Shown here piece after piece: positions 1 to 8,702 of a DNA stretch of 10,000 nt. The stretch is from Belliella baltica DSM 15883. Its GTDB lineage: Bacteria; Bacteroidota; Bacteroidia; Cytophagales; Cyclobacteriaceae. Within the stretch, counting starts at the first letter, position 1, and every line of letters starts with the position of its first letter. The translations under genes and the position numbers were made by a program. Where the stretch lies: NCBI RefSeq assembly GCF_000265405.1, contig NC_018010.1:1927501-1937500 (forward strand). Direction: 5' to 3'. The notes below the pieces were generated by a model. The model saw only the letters and a list, made by a program, of their open reading frames with translations, was not told the DNA's origin and did no database searches.

Positions 1-2450
<2,450 letters not shown>

Positions 2451-2489
2451 ATTGGTCTAAGCACTCAATTTTCTGCACACTTGTTATGA

Positions 2490-2566
2490 ATTAAGATTCA
2501 AGACGCAAGATATAAGATACAAGACACAAGATTAAAGACTTGATGTTGGACACTTGATACTTGATA
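2490..2566. repeat. 11-unit array of 7-bp repeats in the 23S-5S spacer, with orientation switch
   Basis: Read in steps of seven, the spacer divides into attaaga, ttcaaga, cgcaaga, tataaga, tacaaga, cacaaga and ttaaaga (2490-2538), consensus NNCAAGA. These are followed by cttgatg, ttggaca, cttgata and cttgata (2539-2566), which belong to the reverse-complement family (tatcaag read on the other strand). The conserved AAGA core keeps exact 7-bp phase through all seven left units. The two halves have complementary cores (CAAG and CTTG), so the pre-rRNA could fold into an imperfect hairpin between 23S and 5S. The remainder of the 2451-2643 spacer shows no tRNA or ORF. Function is unknown. Degenerate repeats of this flavour are, as I recall, common between genes in Cyclobacteriaceae, but I could not check that. 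Confidence 0.8.
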
Positions 2567-2643
2567 AGAACTTAAAAATATTAATCTCGAGAGAGAGCCT
2601 GTTGAATTTAATGGTATATCCATGTAAAGGAAACAGTAAGATT

Positions 2644-2752
2644 TAGGCGGCCTAGCGCAGGGGGCCCACCTCTTCCCATCCCGAACAGAGAAGTTAAGCC
2701 CTGCAGCGCCGATGGTACTGGGGTTACACCCGGGAGAGTAGGTCGCCGCCAC
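2644..2752 (+). rRNA. 5S ribosomal RNA
   Basis: 5S rRNA of the large ribosomal subunit, about 109 nt, a normal bacterial length. The terminal helix is visible: GGCGGC at 2646-2651 pairs with GCCGCC at 2745-2750. The highly conserved loop sequences CCCATCCCGAACAGAGAAGT (about 2675-2694) and GGGAGAGTAGGTCG (2732-2745) are present. It lies about 190 nt downstream of the 23S gene in the same orientation and just before a strong terminator, so it is the last gene of the rRNA operon. The exact ends are uncertain by one to three bases. Confidence 0.97.
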
Positions 2753-2759
2753 ATTATTC

Positions 2760-2791
2760 AGACCCTTTGGTTAAGTCCAAAGGGTCTTTTT
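2760..2791 (+). terminator. Rho-independent terminator of the rRNA operon
   Basis: A perfect inverted repeat, AGACCCTTTGG (2760-2770) and CCAAAGGGTCT (2777-2787), forms an 11-bp stem with a 6-nt loop (TTAAGT). It is followed by a T run (TTTTT, 2787-2791). It begins only about 8 nt after the end of the 5S gene, as expected for the end of an rrn operon. Confidence 0.93.
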
Positions 2792-2825
2792 GCGTTTAAT
2801 ACCTTTTGTAATAAATGACAATAGA

Positions 2826-2853
2826 AGCAAGATACAAGACACAAGACTCAAGT
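2826..2853. repeat. Short array of the same 7-bp repeat, downstream of the rRNA terminator
   Basis: Four consecutive 7-bp units, agcaaga, tacaaga, cacaaga and ctcaagt, have the same NNCAAGA consensus and phase as the array before the 5S gene. The 17-bp string agatacaagacacaaga is identical at 2515-2531 and 2830-2846. This copy sits after the terminator, so it should not be part of the mature rRNA operon transcript. The rest of the 2792-3009 interval is AT-rich, and I see no gene or clear terminator for the opposing helicase gene in it. Confidence 0.75.
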
Positions 2854-3009
2854 CAATCTATAAAAAGCTTGGTTTATCTTTTTAAAAGAATTAAACTTTC
2901 CCGAAATTGTAGAAAACAAGTTTTAAATTCTTTATTTAATTCACTAGTAACTCAATCAACCAAAAATTATTTAACGAAATTAACGCTTACCATAAAATCT
3001 ACTCCAAGA

Positions 3010-5280
3010 TCAATCTCTCGTAATATGTGCGAAGACCATCCGAAGTGTTCCGAAATCATATTTTCCTGGATGTTTTTCCCGAATTATTCCCAACTCACCA
3101 TTTTCAATCTCAATCAGAACTGAGATCTCCTTCACTAATTCATCGGATAGATGATTAAAAATATCCACTTTTCCTGCTGTGATTCCCCTTGCAAGGTGGC
3201 TTTTAATAGTTGATTCAGCTAAACCTCTGTAAGCTGCAATTTCTGAGAAACTTTTCCCCTCTTGACTTAGTGTATAGGTAATCTCGTAGGTCTCTCCTTT
3301 TTCTAATTTGATATTGGGACTCTCTGCTTTTTTCTTTTTTCTTCCAGTTTTTCCCGAAGCAAATTTAGGATTGTCCTTGGCTGCTTGCTTAGCTTCTTGA
3401 GCTAAACTTATTCTCAGTTGAATTAGATTTCGATTAATTGATTCCATTTTACCAATCTCTTCTCCATTTAAAATTGCTGGAATTAAAAAGGTTACTTTTT
3501 GAAGTTCACTTAATTTCTTTAAAAGAATAATTTCAATTTCTGCAAGTCCTTCTAAATAGATTTTGGTTTTCGAAAACCTTTCAACCTCCGCAGCATGAAG
3601 CATGAGTTTTTGTAATAAACCTTTCAGAAGTTTAAAATAGTACTCACTTCCTTTCTCTAATCTATCCATCAAATGATTTTCTTCATTTGTCTGTAAGAGG
3701 TGAAGTAATTGCCGCTGGAATTTATAGGTATTTGAATCTTCGTCTGAAATTGACTGATGGATTTCTGGGATAGCTTTCTGCATTTCCTGATCTTCAAATT
3801 CCATACTGTTATCAGAATATTTTAAAAAGGCATGAAAGTTTTCAATGATTTCACCAAAATCAAAAGTTTTGATCAACAACTTCTGAATGTAAAGCTTTTG
3901 ACTTTGAGTTAGAAGATCTTTAAGAGGGGCTTGGTTTGTGGTAGTGCCTTGTGTGAAATTAACTGCGTCACGATCAGCGCTTATTATATGCGATTGAATT
4001 CTGCTCTTTAGAGTTAATCCATCCAAACTTCGCAATCTACTCAGTGCCACGTAAACTTGACCAGGGGCAAAGGCTTGACCAATGTCAATAATGGCTTTGT
4101 CAAATGTCAACCCTTGGCTTTTATGTACTGTTACGGCCCACGCTAGCTTGATTGGATATTGCTCAAAAGTCCCAATGACTTCTTCTTGTAGTTCTTTCGT
4201 CTCGTCTTTTATCACATACCTCTTGTTTTCCCAAAGCTCTTTTTTGAGAATATATTCCACATTGTTCCCTGTCATTGTAACCTTAATTTCATCCTCCTCA
4301 ATACTTTTTACAGTAGCCATTTTTCCGTTAAAAAACTCTGAAAATCCACTGCTATCATTTTTTATAAACATGATTTGAGCTCCTTCTTTAAGCTCAAGAG
4401 TTTTTGGGATTGGATAAAGATTCTCTGGGAAATCTTTTTCTACAATTGCTTCAAAAAAATGTGATTTACTTTTTAATAAAGCTAATTCTCTTTGATTGTG
4501 AGCTTCAGCTTTATTATTGTGCGTAGTAATGATAATGTTGTCTTTGAGTTTGAGGATTTCTTCTTCTGTCTTGAAGAATCTATTCAAGAAATCAATGTCT
4601 GCTTGGGTAGTTTTATTTTCTCTAAGATTATTGAGGATATTGATGAATTGATCATCTTTTTGTCTGAATATTTTATTTAGCTCCAGATATACTAATCCGG
4701 AGTTTTGGAGTGCTTTGGCTTCGAAAAAATGCATGCTCTTATAAAATTTCCCCAAAACCTGCCATTCATAATCTTTTACAATAGGAGGAAGTTGAAAAAG
4801 GTCACCTATTAGTAATATTTGTACACCTCCAAATGGTTCTTCAAAGTTTCTTTTGACACTTTTCATGCGATAATCGATTGCATCCAAAATATCTGCTCGA
4901 AGCATGCTAACTTCATCGATGATAAGTAATTCAACTGATTGGAGTACTTTTTTTCTGCTACTATTTAAAGTGTGTTTCCTTCCAAGACTATATTGTGTAA
5001 AGAAACTTCCACTATTTGTAAAATTCCCCTCAGGCTCTCTGGTAGGTAAAAATGATCCAAAAGGCAAAAGAAACTGAGAGTGAATTGTGACACCTTTTGC
5101 ATGTAGTGCAGCAATACCTGTTGGAGCAAGTATCACATAGCTTTTGTGAGTTAGATCAGCCAAATTTCTCAAAAATGTAGTTTTTCCAGTTCCCGCTTTT
5201 CCTGTCAAAAATATTGGACTATTGGTACTATTAATAAAATGTGCAGCTAATTCTAGTCTGTCAGTGGTCTCAGTTTCCAT
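3010..5280 (-). CDS. Pif1-like superfamily 1 DNA helicase with C-terminal helix-turn-helix
   Basis: A 756-residue ATP-dependent helicase, expected to unwind DNA 5'-to-3' as Pif1/RecD-type enzymes do, and acting in the cytoplasm on replication or repair intermediates. The motifs are complete: Walker A GKAGTGKT (27-34), Walker B LLIIDEVSM (118-126), motif III GDLFQLPP (159-166), a UvrD-C-like motif AVTVHKSQGLTFD (382-394) and motif VI VYVALSRLRS (409-418). The middle (about 440-640) is mostly helical-looking with no domain I recognise. A basic linker KTGRKKKK (644-651) leads to an HTH_40-like domain (about 661-756) with the segment FSEIAAYRGLAESTIKSHLA (678-697), of the type found at the C termini of RecQ and YpbB proteins. 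This Pif1+HTH layout is known in Bacteroidota. The ATG at 5278-5280 fits because the family motif region starts within 30 residues. It converges with the rRNA operon and diverges from the SDR gene. Its precise biological role is not shown by the sequence. Confidence 0.93.
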   Translation of the reverse strand: METETTDRLELAAHFINSTNSPIFLTGKAGTGKTTFLRNLADLTHKSYVILAPTGIAALHAKGVTIHSQFLLPFGSFLPTREPEGNFTNSGSFFTQYSLGRKHTLNSSRKKVLQSVELLIIDEVSMLRADILDAIDYRMKSVKRNFEEPFGGVQILLIGDLFQLPPIVKDYEWQVLGKFYKSMHFFEAKALQNSGLVYLELNKIFRQKDDQFINILNNLRENKTTQADIDFLNRFFKTEEEILKLKDNIIITTHNNKAEAHNQRELALLKSKSHFFEAIVEKDFPENLYPIPKTLELKEGAQIMFIKNDSSGFSEFFNGKMATVKSIEEDEIKVTMTGNNVEYILKKELWENKRYVIKDETKELQEEVIGTFEQYPIKLAWAVTVHKSQGLTFDKAIIDIGQAFAPGQVYVALSRLRSLDGLTLKSRIQSHIISADRDAVNFTQGTTTNQAPLKDLLTQSQKLYIQKLLIKTFDFGEIIENFHAFLKYSDNSMEFEDQEMQKAIPEIHQSISDEDSNTYKFQRQLLHLLQTNEENHLMDRLEKGSEYYFKLLKGLLQKLMLHAAEVERFSKTKIYLEGLAEIEIILLKKLSELQKVTFLIPAILNGEEIGKMESINRNLIQLRISLAQEAKQAAKDNPKFASGKTGRKKKKAESPNIKLEKGETYEITYTLSQEGKSFSEIAAYRGLAESTIKSHLARGITAGKVDIFNHLSDELVKEISVLIEIENGELGIIREKHPGKYDFGTLRMVFAHITRD

Positions 5281-5332
5281 AAAAATAAAATTACTATAAA
5301 ATTGAAAATAGGAAGAGGAATAAACGGATAAG

Positions 5333-5363
5333 TTCGTAAAGTTTTTAAAAAAATGTAACTTTG
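5333..5363 (+). promoter_or_regulatory. Bacteroidota-type promoter for the SDR-ispG operon
   Basis: TAACTTTG at 5356-5363 is an exact match to the Bacteroidota -7 consensus TAnnTTTG. TTCG at 5333-5336 matches three of four bases of the -33 TTTG, and the spacing is 19 bp, as expected. Transcription would begin near 5370, giving a leader of about 40 nt before the ATG at 5409. Motif and spacing are seen directly; activity is inferred. The rest of the 5281-5408 gap is AT-rich and must also hold the helicase promoter, but I find no convincing match on the minus strand. Confidence 0.65.
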
Positions 5364-5408
5364 CTCACTCTAGATAGTTGTCATACTAACTATTAAACAG
5401 CGAAGTAA

Positions 5409-6116
5409 ATGTCAAAGCATATATTAGTAACAGGAGGAACAAAAGGAATCGGAAGAGCGATAATTGAGAGATTTGCTAAAGAAGGTTTTTCTGTGTCCAC
5501 ATGTTCAAGAAACGAAGATGATTTAGTGCAACTTAAGTCATATTTTGAATCAGAATATCCAAATCAGTCGATTTTTACATTGAAAGCTGACCTCTCTAAA
5601 AAAGAAGAAGTGATTAAATTTTCTGACTCAGTAAAATCAAAAATGGGATGTCCAAATGTGCTAATAAATAATACAGGTGTCTTTTTACCAGGAGCTATTC
5701 ATTCAGAACCAGAGGGCAACTTAGAAATGATGATTCAGACGAATTTGTACTCTGCGTATTATTTGACTAGAGCTTTTACTCCTCAGCTGATTGAAAATAA
5801 ATCCGGTCATATTTTTTCTATTGGTTCAATCGCAGGACTCACAGCTTATGCTAACGGTGGAAGTTACGCGATTTCTAAATGGGCTATGTTGGGTTTTACA
5901 AAATGTCTGAGACAAGAATTGAAGGATTATAACATCAAAGTTACGTCTGTTTTGCCAGGTGCAACTTTTACAGCTAGCTGGGAAGGTGTTGATATTCCCG
6001 AAGAGAGATTTATGAAACCGGAGGATGTAGCAGAATCTGTGTGGGGAGCGTATAACCTTTCTCCCAACTCTGTTGTTGAAGAGATAGTAATAAGGCCACA
6101 ATTAGGAGATTTATAA
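5409..6116 (+). CDS. Classical short-chain dehydrogenase/reductase (SDR)
   Basis: A 235-residue NAD(P)-dependent oxidoreductase of the classical SDR family, with a soluble Rossmann fold. The dinucleotide-binding motif TGGTKGIG is at 8-15, the structural motif is NNTG at 87-90 (Thr replaces the usual Ala of NNAG), and the catalytic tetrad is N112, S140, Y153 and K157 (YAISK). PGATFT (183-188) corresponds to the post-catalytic PGxxxT motif that helps bind the cofactor. An Arg at 34 (TCSRN) after the second beta strand suggests NADP(H) preference, which is an inference. The substrate cannot be read from the sequence. The closest general resemblance is to 3-oxoacyl-ACP reductase/sepiapterin-reductase-like SDRs. 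The start gives the glycine motif at the normal N-terminal position. It is the first gene of the rightward run, and its stop lies 4 bp before the next ATG. Confidence 0.93.
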   Translation: MSKHILVTGGTKGIGRAIIERFAKEGFSVSTCSRNEDDLVQLKSYFESEYPNQSIFTLKADLSKKEEVIKFSDSVKSKMGCPNVLINNTGVFLPGAIHSEPEGNLEMMIQTNLYSAYYLTRAFTPQLIENKSGHIFSIGSIAGLTAYANGGSYAISKWAMLGFTKCLRQELKDYNIKVTSVLPGATFTASWEGVDIPEERFMKPEDVAESVWGAYNLSPNSVVEEIVIRPQLGDL

Positions 6117-6120
6117 TTAT

Positions 6121-8100
6121 ATGGAAACGATGTCATTAATTGATAAGATTAAATATTGTAATAGTCTCACTTCTTATTCGAGAAGGAAAACAATTCCTGT
6201 AAAAGTTGGAGATGTGACCATTGGTGGAGAAAATCCCATCGTGATTCAGTCAATGACTACTGTGGATACCATGGATACACAAGGTTCAGTTGAACAATGT
6301 ATTCGTATGATAGAGAGTGGATGTCAATTGATAAGAATCACGGCTCCAAGCATGAAGGAAGCTGAAAACCTTCAAATAATTAAAGATGAATTAAGGAAAA
6401 GAGGGTATACTACACCATTGGTTGCAGATATCCACTTTACTCCAAATGCTGCTGAAATAGCTGCTAAAATTGTCGAGAAAGTCAGAATAAATCCTGGAAA
6501 TTACGCTGATAAAAAAAAATTCGAAGTCATTGATTATTCTGATGAAAGCTATCAAGATGAATTGGATAGAATAAAAGAGCGTTTTCTTCCTCTAGTAAAG
6601 ATCTGTAAGGAAAATGGTACCGCGATGCGTATTGGTACAAACCATGGATCTCTTTCTGATAGAATCATGAGCCGCTACGGTGACACACCTTTGGGGATGG
6701 TTGAGTCAGCATTGGAGTTTCTCAGAATTTGTGAGGATGAAGAATATTATAATATCGTCATTTCGATGAAATCGTCCAATACGCAAGTGATGGTGCAGGC
6801 TTACAGGATGTTGGTTCAGAAACTTGATGAAGGTGGATTTAAACCATATCCTCTTCATCTCGGTGTAACCGAAGCAGGAGATGGAGAAGATGGAAGAATC
6901 AAATCTGCTGTTGGTATTGGCACTTTGTTGGAAGATGGTTTAGGAGATACGGTTAGAGTTTCTTTAACCGAAGATCCGGAATTTGAAGCTCCTGTTGCGC
7001 AATTTTTGGTGGATAGATATCAAGGAAGGGAAGGGCATTCAGCGATTCAAGAAATAAAAAATTATCCGATTACTCCTTTTGAATATAATAAAAGGCAAAC
7101 AATTGAAGTGTTTAATTTTGGTGGTGGAAATGTTCCAAGAGTGATCACAGATATTTCTGCTATCTATCAAATCCAGCCCAAAGAAATGAAGCAAGTTGGT
7201 CACTTCTATCTTCCGGAATTAGATAAGTGGAAAATGAATGATCAAGGAGCCGATTATGTATTTTCTGGCTCGAACCCTATCCAGTTTATGCTTCCAAATG
7301 GGATGAAAGAAATTCAAGATTATTCTGTTTGGCAAAATTCAGAAGATAGAGAAAATAAGTTTCCAGCATACAATCTTAATAAATTAAAGACTGCCAATGA
7401 CTTTCATTTTGGTTTGAATTTTTTATCAATATCAGATCTTGAAATTGAAGAGGCAATTGAATTTATAAAAGGCAGAAATGATTTTGTTATTATTCTTTCA
7501 AGTGAAAATTTGCATAATTATGCAGCTTTGAGAAGAGCTTTCGTTAAAATGATCGATAATGAAATTCATCTTCCAGTTGTGATCAAAGTCAAATATTCTC
7601 AGCAAACTCAAGATAAAACAATGCTACATGCAGCAACGGATGTTGGCGGGTTGTTGATAGATGGACTTGGTGATGGTGTTTTGCTTGATTTATCAAATTA
7701 TGCTGATCAAAACCGAGAAACTATTCTAGACCAGATCAAGTTACATAATTCAATTAGTTTCGGGGTATTGCAAGCAGCAAGAACTAGAATGTCAAAGACT
7801 GAATATATTTCTTGCCCATCATGTGGAAGGACTTTATTTGATCTACAGGAAACTACTGCAATGATTAGGAAAAGAACCGATCATTTGAAAGGTGTTAAAA
7901 TTGGGATTATGGGCTGTATTGTAAATGGTCCAGGTGAAATGGCTGATGCAGACTTTGGTTACGTTGGTTCAGGAAAAGGAAAAATCACACTCTACAAAGG
8001 GAAAGAGGTCGTAAAAAGATCAGTTCCTTCTGAGAAGGCAGTGGATGAATTGATCGAAATAATTAAAAAAGATGGGATGTGGATAGATCCTGAAGAATAA
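6121..8100 (+). CDS. ispG: 4-hydroxy-3-methylbut-2-enyl diphosphate synthase, large form
   Basis: IspG (GcpE) converts 2-C-methyl-D-erythritol 2,4-cyclodiphosphate to HMBPP, the penultimate step of the MEP isoprenoid pathway, using a [4Fe-4S] cluster and reduced flavodoxin or ferredoxin. At 659 residues this is the three-domain type known from Bacteroidota, Chlamydiae and plants; the E. coli type has about 370. The N-terminal TIM barrel (about 18-290) shows NPIVIQSMTT (38-47), VRINPGN (121-127), RIGTNHGSL (170-178) and LHLGVTEAG (245-253). An extra domain fills about 300-555. The C-terminal reductase-like domain has the cluster ligands C565 and C568 (CPSC) and C599 (GCIVNGPGE), with E606 as the conserved acidic ligand. 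All key residues are present, so it should be active. An in-frame ATG at 6130 (residue 4) is an alternative start. It is probably co-transcribed with the SDR gene 4 bp upstream. Confidence 0.97.
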   Translation: METMSLIDKIKYCNSLTSYSRRKTIPVKVGDVTIGGENPIVIQSMTTVDTMDTQGSVEQCIRMIESGCQLIRITAPSMKEAENLQIIKDELRKRGYTTPLVADIHFTPNAAEIAAKIVEKVRINPGNYADKKKFEVIDYSDESYQDELDRIKERFLPLVKICKENGTAMRIGTNHGSLSDRIMSRYGDTPLGMVESALEFLRICEDEEYYNIVISMKSSNTQVMVQAYRMLVQKLDEGGFKPYPLHLGVTEAGDGEDGRIKSAVGIGTLLEDGLGDTVRVSLTEDPEFEAPVAQFLVDRYQGREGHSAIQEIKNYPITPFEYNKRQTIEVFNFGGGNVPRVITDISAIYQIQPKEMKQVGHFYLPELDKWKMNDQGADYVFSGSNPIQFMLPNGMKEIQDYSVWQNSEDRENKFPAYNLNKLKTANDFHFGLNFLSISDLEIEEAIEFIKGRNDFVIILSSENLHNYAALRRAFVKMIDNEIHLPVVIKVKYSQQTQDKTMLHAATDVGGLLIDGLGDGVLLDLSNYADQNRETILDQIKLHNSISFGVLQAARTRMSKTEYISCPSCGRTLFDLQETTAMIRKRTDHLKGVKIGIMGCIVNGPGEMADADFGYVGSGKGKITLYKGKEVVKRSVPSEKAVDELIEIIKKDGMWIDPEE

Positions 8101-8136
8101 TAGGGAGAATGTTGATTTCATCAAAAACAAATTATC

Positions 8137-8328
8137 ATGGCAAATAGCAGATTAAAAGAGTTCTTTCAATTAGGTGAATTGGGCAATTACTTCGTAAGAG
8201 TATTTCAAAAGCCAGACCCAAATAAAAAAAGTAACTTTAGCTTGAAAATGATGCATGGCATCAACAAAATTTCGATTTTAATGTTTTTGGCAGCAGTTCT
8301 TATTTGGATTGCAAAAAGGTTGTTTTAA
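8137..8328 (+). CDS. Small single-span membrane protein, uncharacterised
   Basis: A 63-residue protein with a polar, basic N-terminal half and one hydrophobic C-terminal segment (about 45-59, ISILMFLAAVLIWIA), ending in a positively charged KRLF tail. The segment PDPNKKSNFSLKMMHGINKI (26-45) looks conserved, and I recall similar short Bacteroidota proteins annotated as a domain of unknown function (possibly DUF6728); this is unverified. It lacks a cleavable signal peptide and is likely a small inner-membrane protein, but its orientation is uncertain. It lies 36 bp after ispG and 20 bp before the MmcQ-like gene, so it is probably part of the same transcript. No function can be assigned. Confidence 0.75.
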   Translation: MANSRLKEFFQLGELGNYFVRVFQKPDPNKKSNFSLKMMHGINKISILMFLAAVLIWIAKRLF

Positions 8329-8348
8329 TAATATTTCTTGAACCTCGT

Positions 8349-8702
8349 ATGGATATTGGTTTTTTCAGAGAATATTGTCTTTCTAAAGCAGGTACTTCTG
8401 AGGAAACTCCCTTTGACGCAAACACACTATGTTTTAAAGTAGGGGGAAAGATTTTTGCAATTATAGATATAGAACTTTTCGAAAGTGTGAATTTGAAATG
8501 TGAACCTGAATATGCTGTAGAGTTAAGAGAGCAATATTCAGCAATTGTACCGGGATTTCATATGAATAAAAAACATTGGAACACAGTTACCTTCAATAAA
8601 GGCTTGTCTGATAGATTTGTCCTTGAGTTGGTAGATCATTCGTATAATTTAGTGTTTCAAAGTCTTCCCAAAAAGGTTAAAGGTACTATTTCCCTATCAT
8701 GA
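8349..8702 (+). CDS. MmcQ/YjbR family protein
   Basis: A 117-residue protein of the MmcQ/YjbR family, small proteins with a CyaY-like fold often labelled DNA-binding; their physiological role is poorly known. Family hallmarks are visible: the TSEETPFDANTLCFKVGGKI block (16-35), NLKCEPEYAVELRE (48-61), VPGFHMNKKHWNTV (67-80) and DHSYNLV near the end (96-102), followed by LPKK. I chose the ATG at 8349 rather than the upstream in-frame ATG at 8304 because the longer form adds 15 hydrophobic residues not typical of the family and would overlap the preceding small membrane protein gene. The stop codon overlaps the start of the next gene in an ATGA arrangement, indicating translational coupling with the ABC ATPase. 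Confidence 0.9.
   Translation: MDIGFFREYCLSKAGTSEETPFDANTLCFKVGGKIFAIIDIELFESVNLKCEPEYAVELREQYSAIVPGFHMNKKHWNTVTFNKGLSDRFVLELVDHSYNLVFQSLPKKVKGTISLS

Noticed and set aside
2451..2643. tRNA gene in the 23S-5S spacer
   Set aside because: No cloverleaf, TTCGA-type T-loop or CCA-adjacent acceptor pattern is visible; the spacer holds the 7-bp repeat array instead.
2498..2752. Minus-strand open frame of 84 codons
   Set aside because: It covers the 7-bp repeat array and the entire 5S rRNA on the opposite strand and has no protein family resemblance.
2490..2853. CRISPR array
   Set aside because: The repeat unit is 7 bp with no unique spacers of about 30 bp and no cas genes in the window.
2861..2884. 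Possible hairpin TAAAAAG / CTTTTTA with a 10-nt loop, as a terminator for the helicase gene
   Set aside because: The stem is only 7 bp and almost wholly A-T, about 125 bp past the stop, so it is too weak to call.
2815..3123. Plus-strand open frame of 102 codons after the rRNA terminator
   Set aside because: It starts in the second 7-bp repeat array and ends antisense to the C terminus of the helicase gene. Its composition (Ser/Lys/Asn/Leu-rich) reflects AT-rich spacer, and no family is recognised.
4082..4680. Two plus-strand open frames (4082-4378 and 4492-4680)
   Set aside because: They are antisense shadows of the well-supported helicase coding region, which carries all catalytic motifs.
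5826..6136. Two minus-strand open frames opposite the SDR gene
   Set aside because: They lie antisense to the SDR catalytic region, with no family features.
8304..8348. Upstream ATG giving a 132-residue MmcQ-like protein
   Set aside because: The extra 15 residues overlap the preceding gene out of frame and do not match the family start. The ATG at 8349 gives the usual length.
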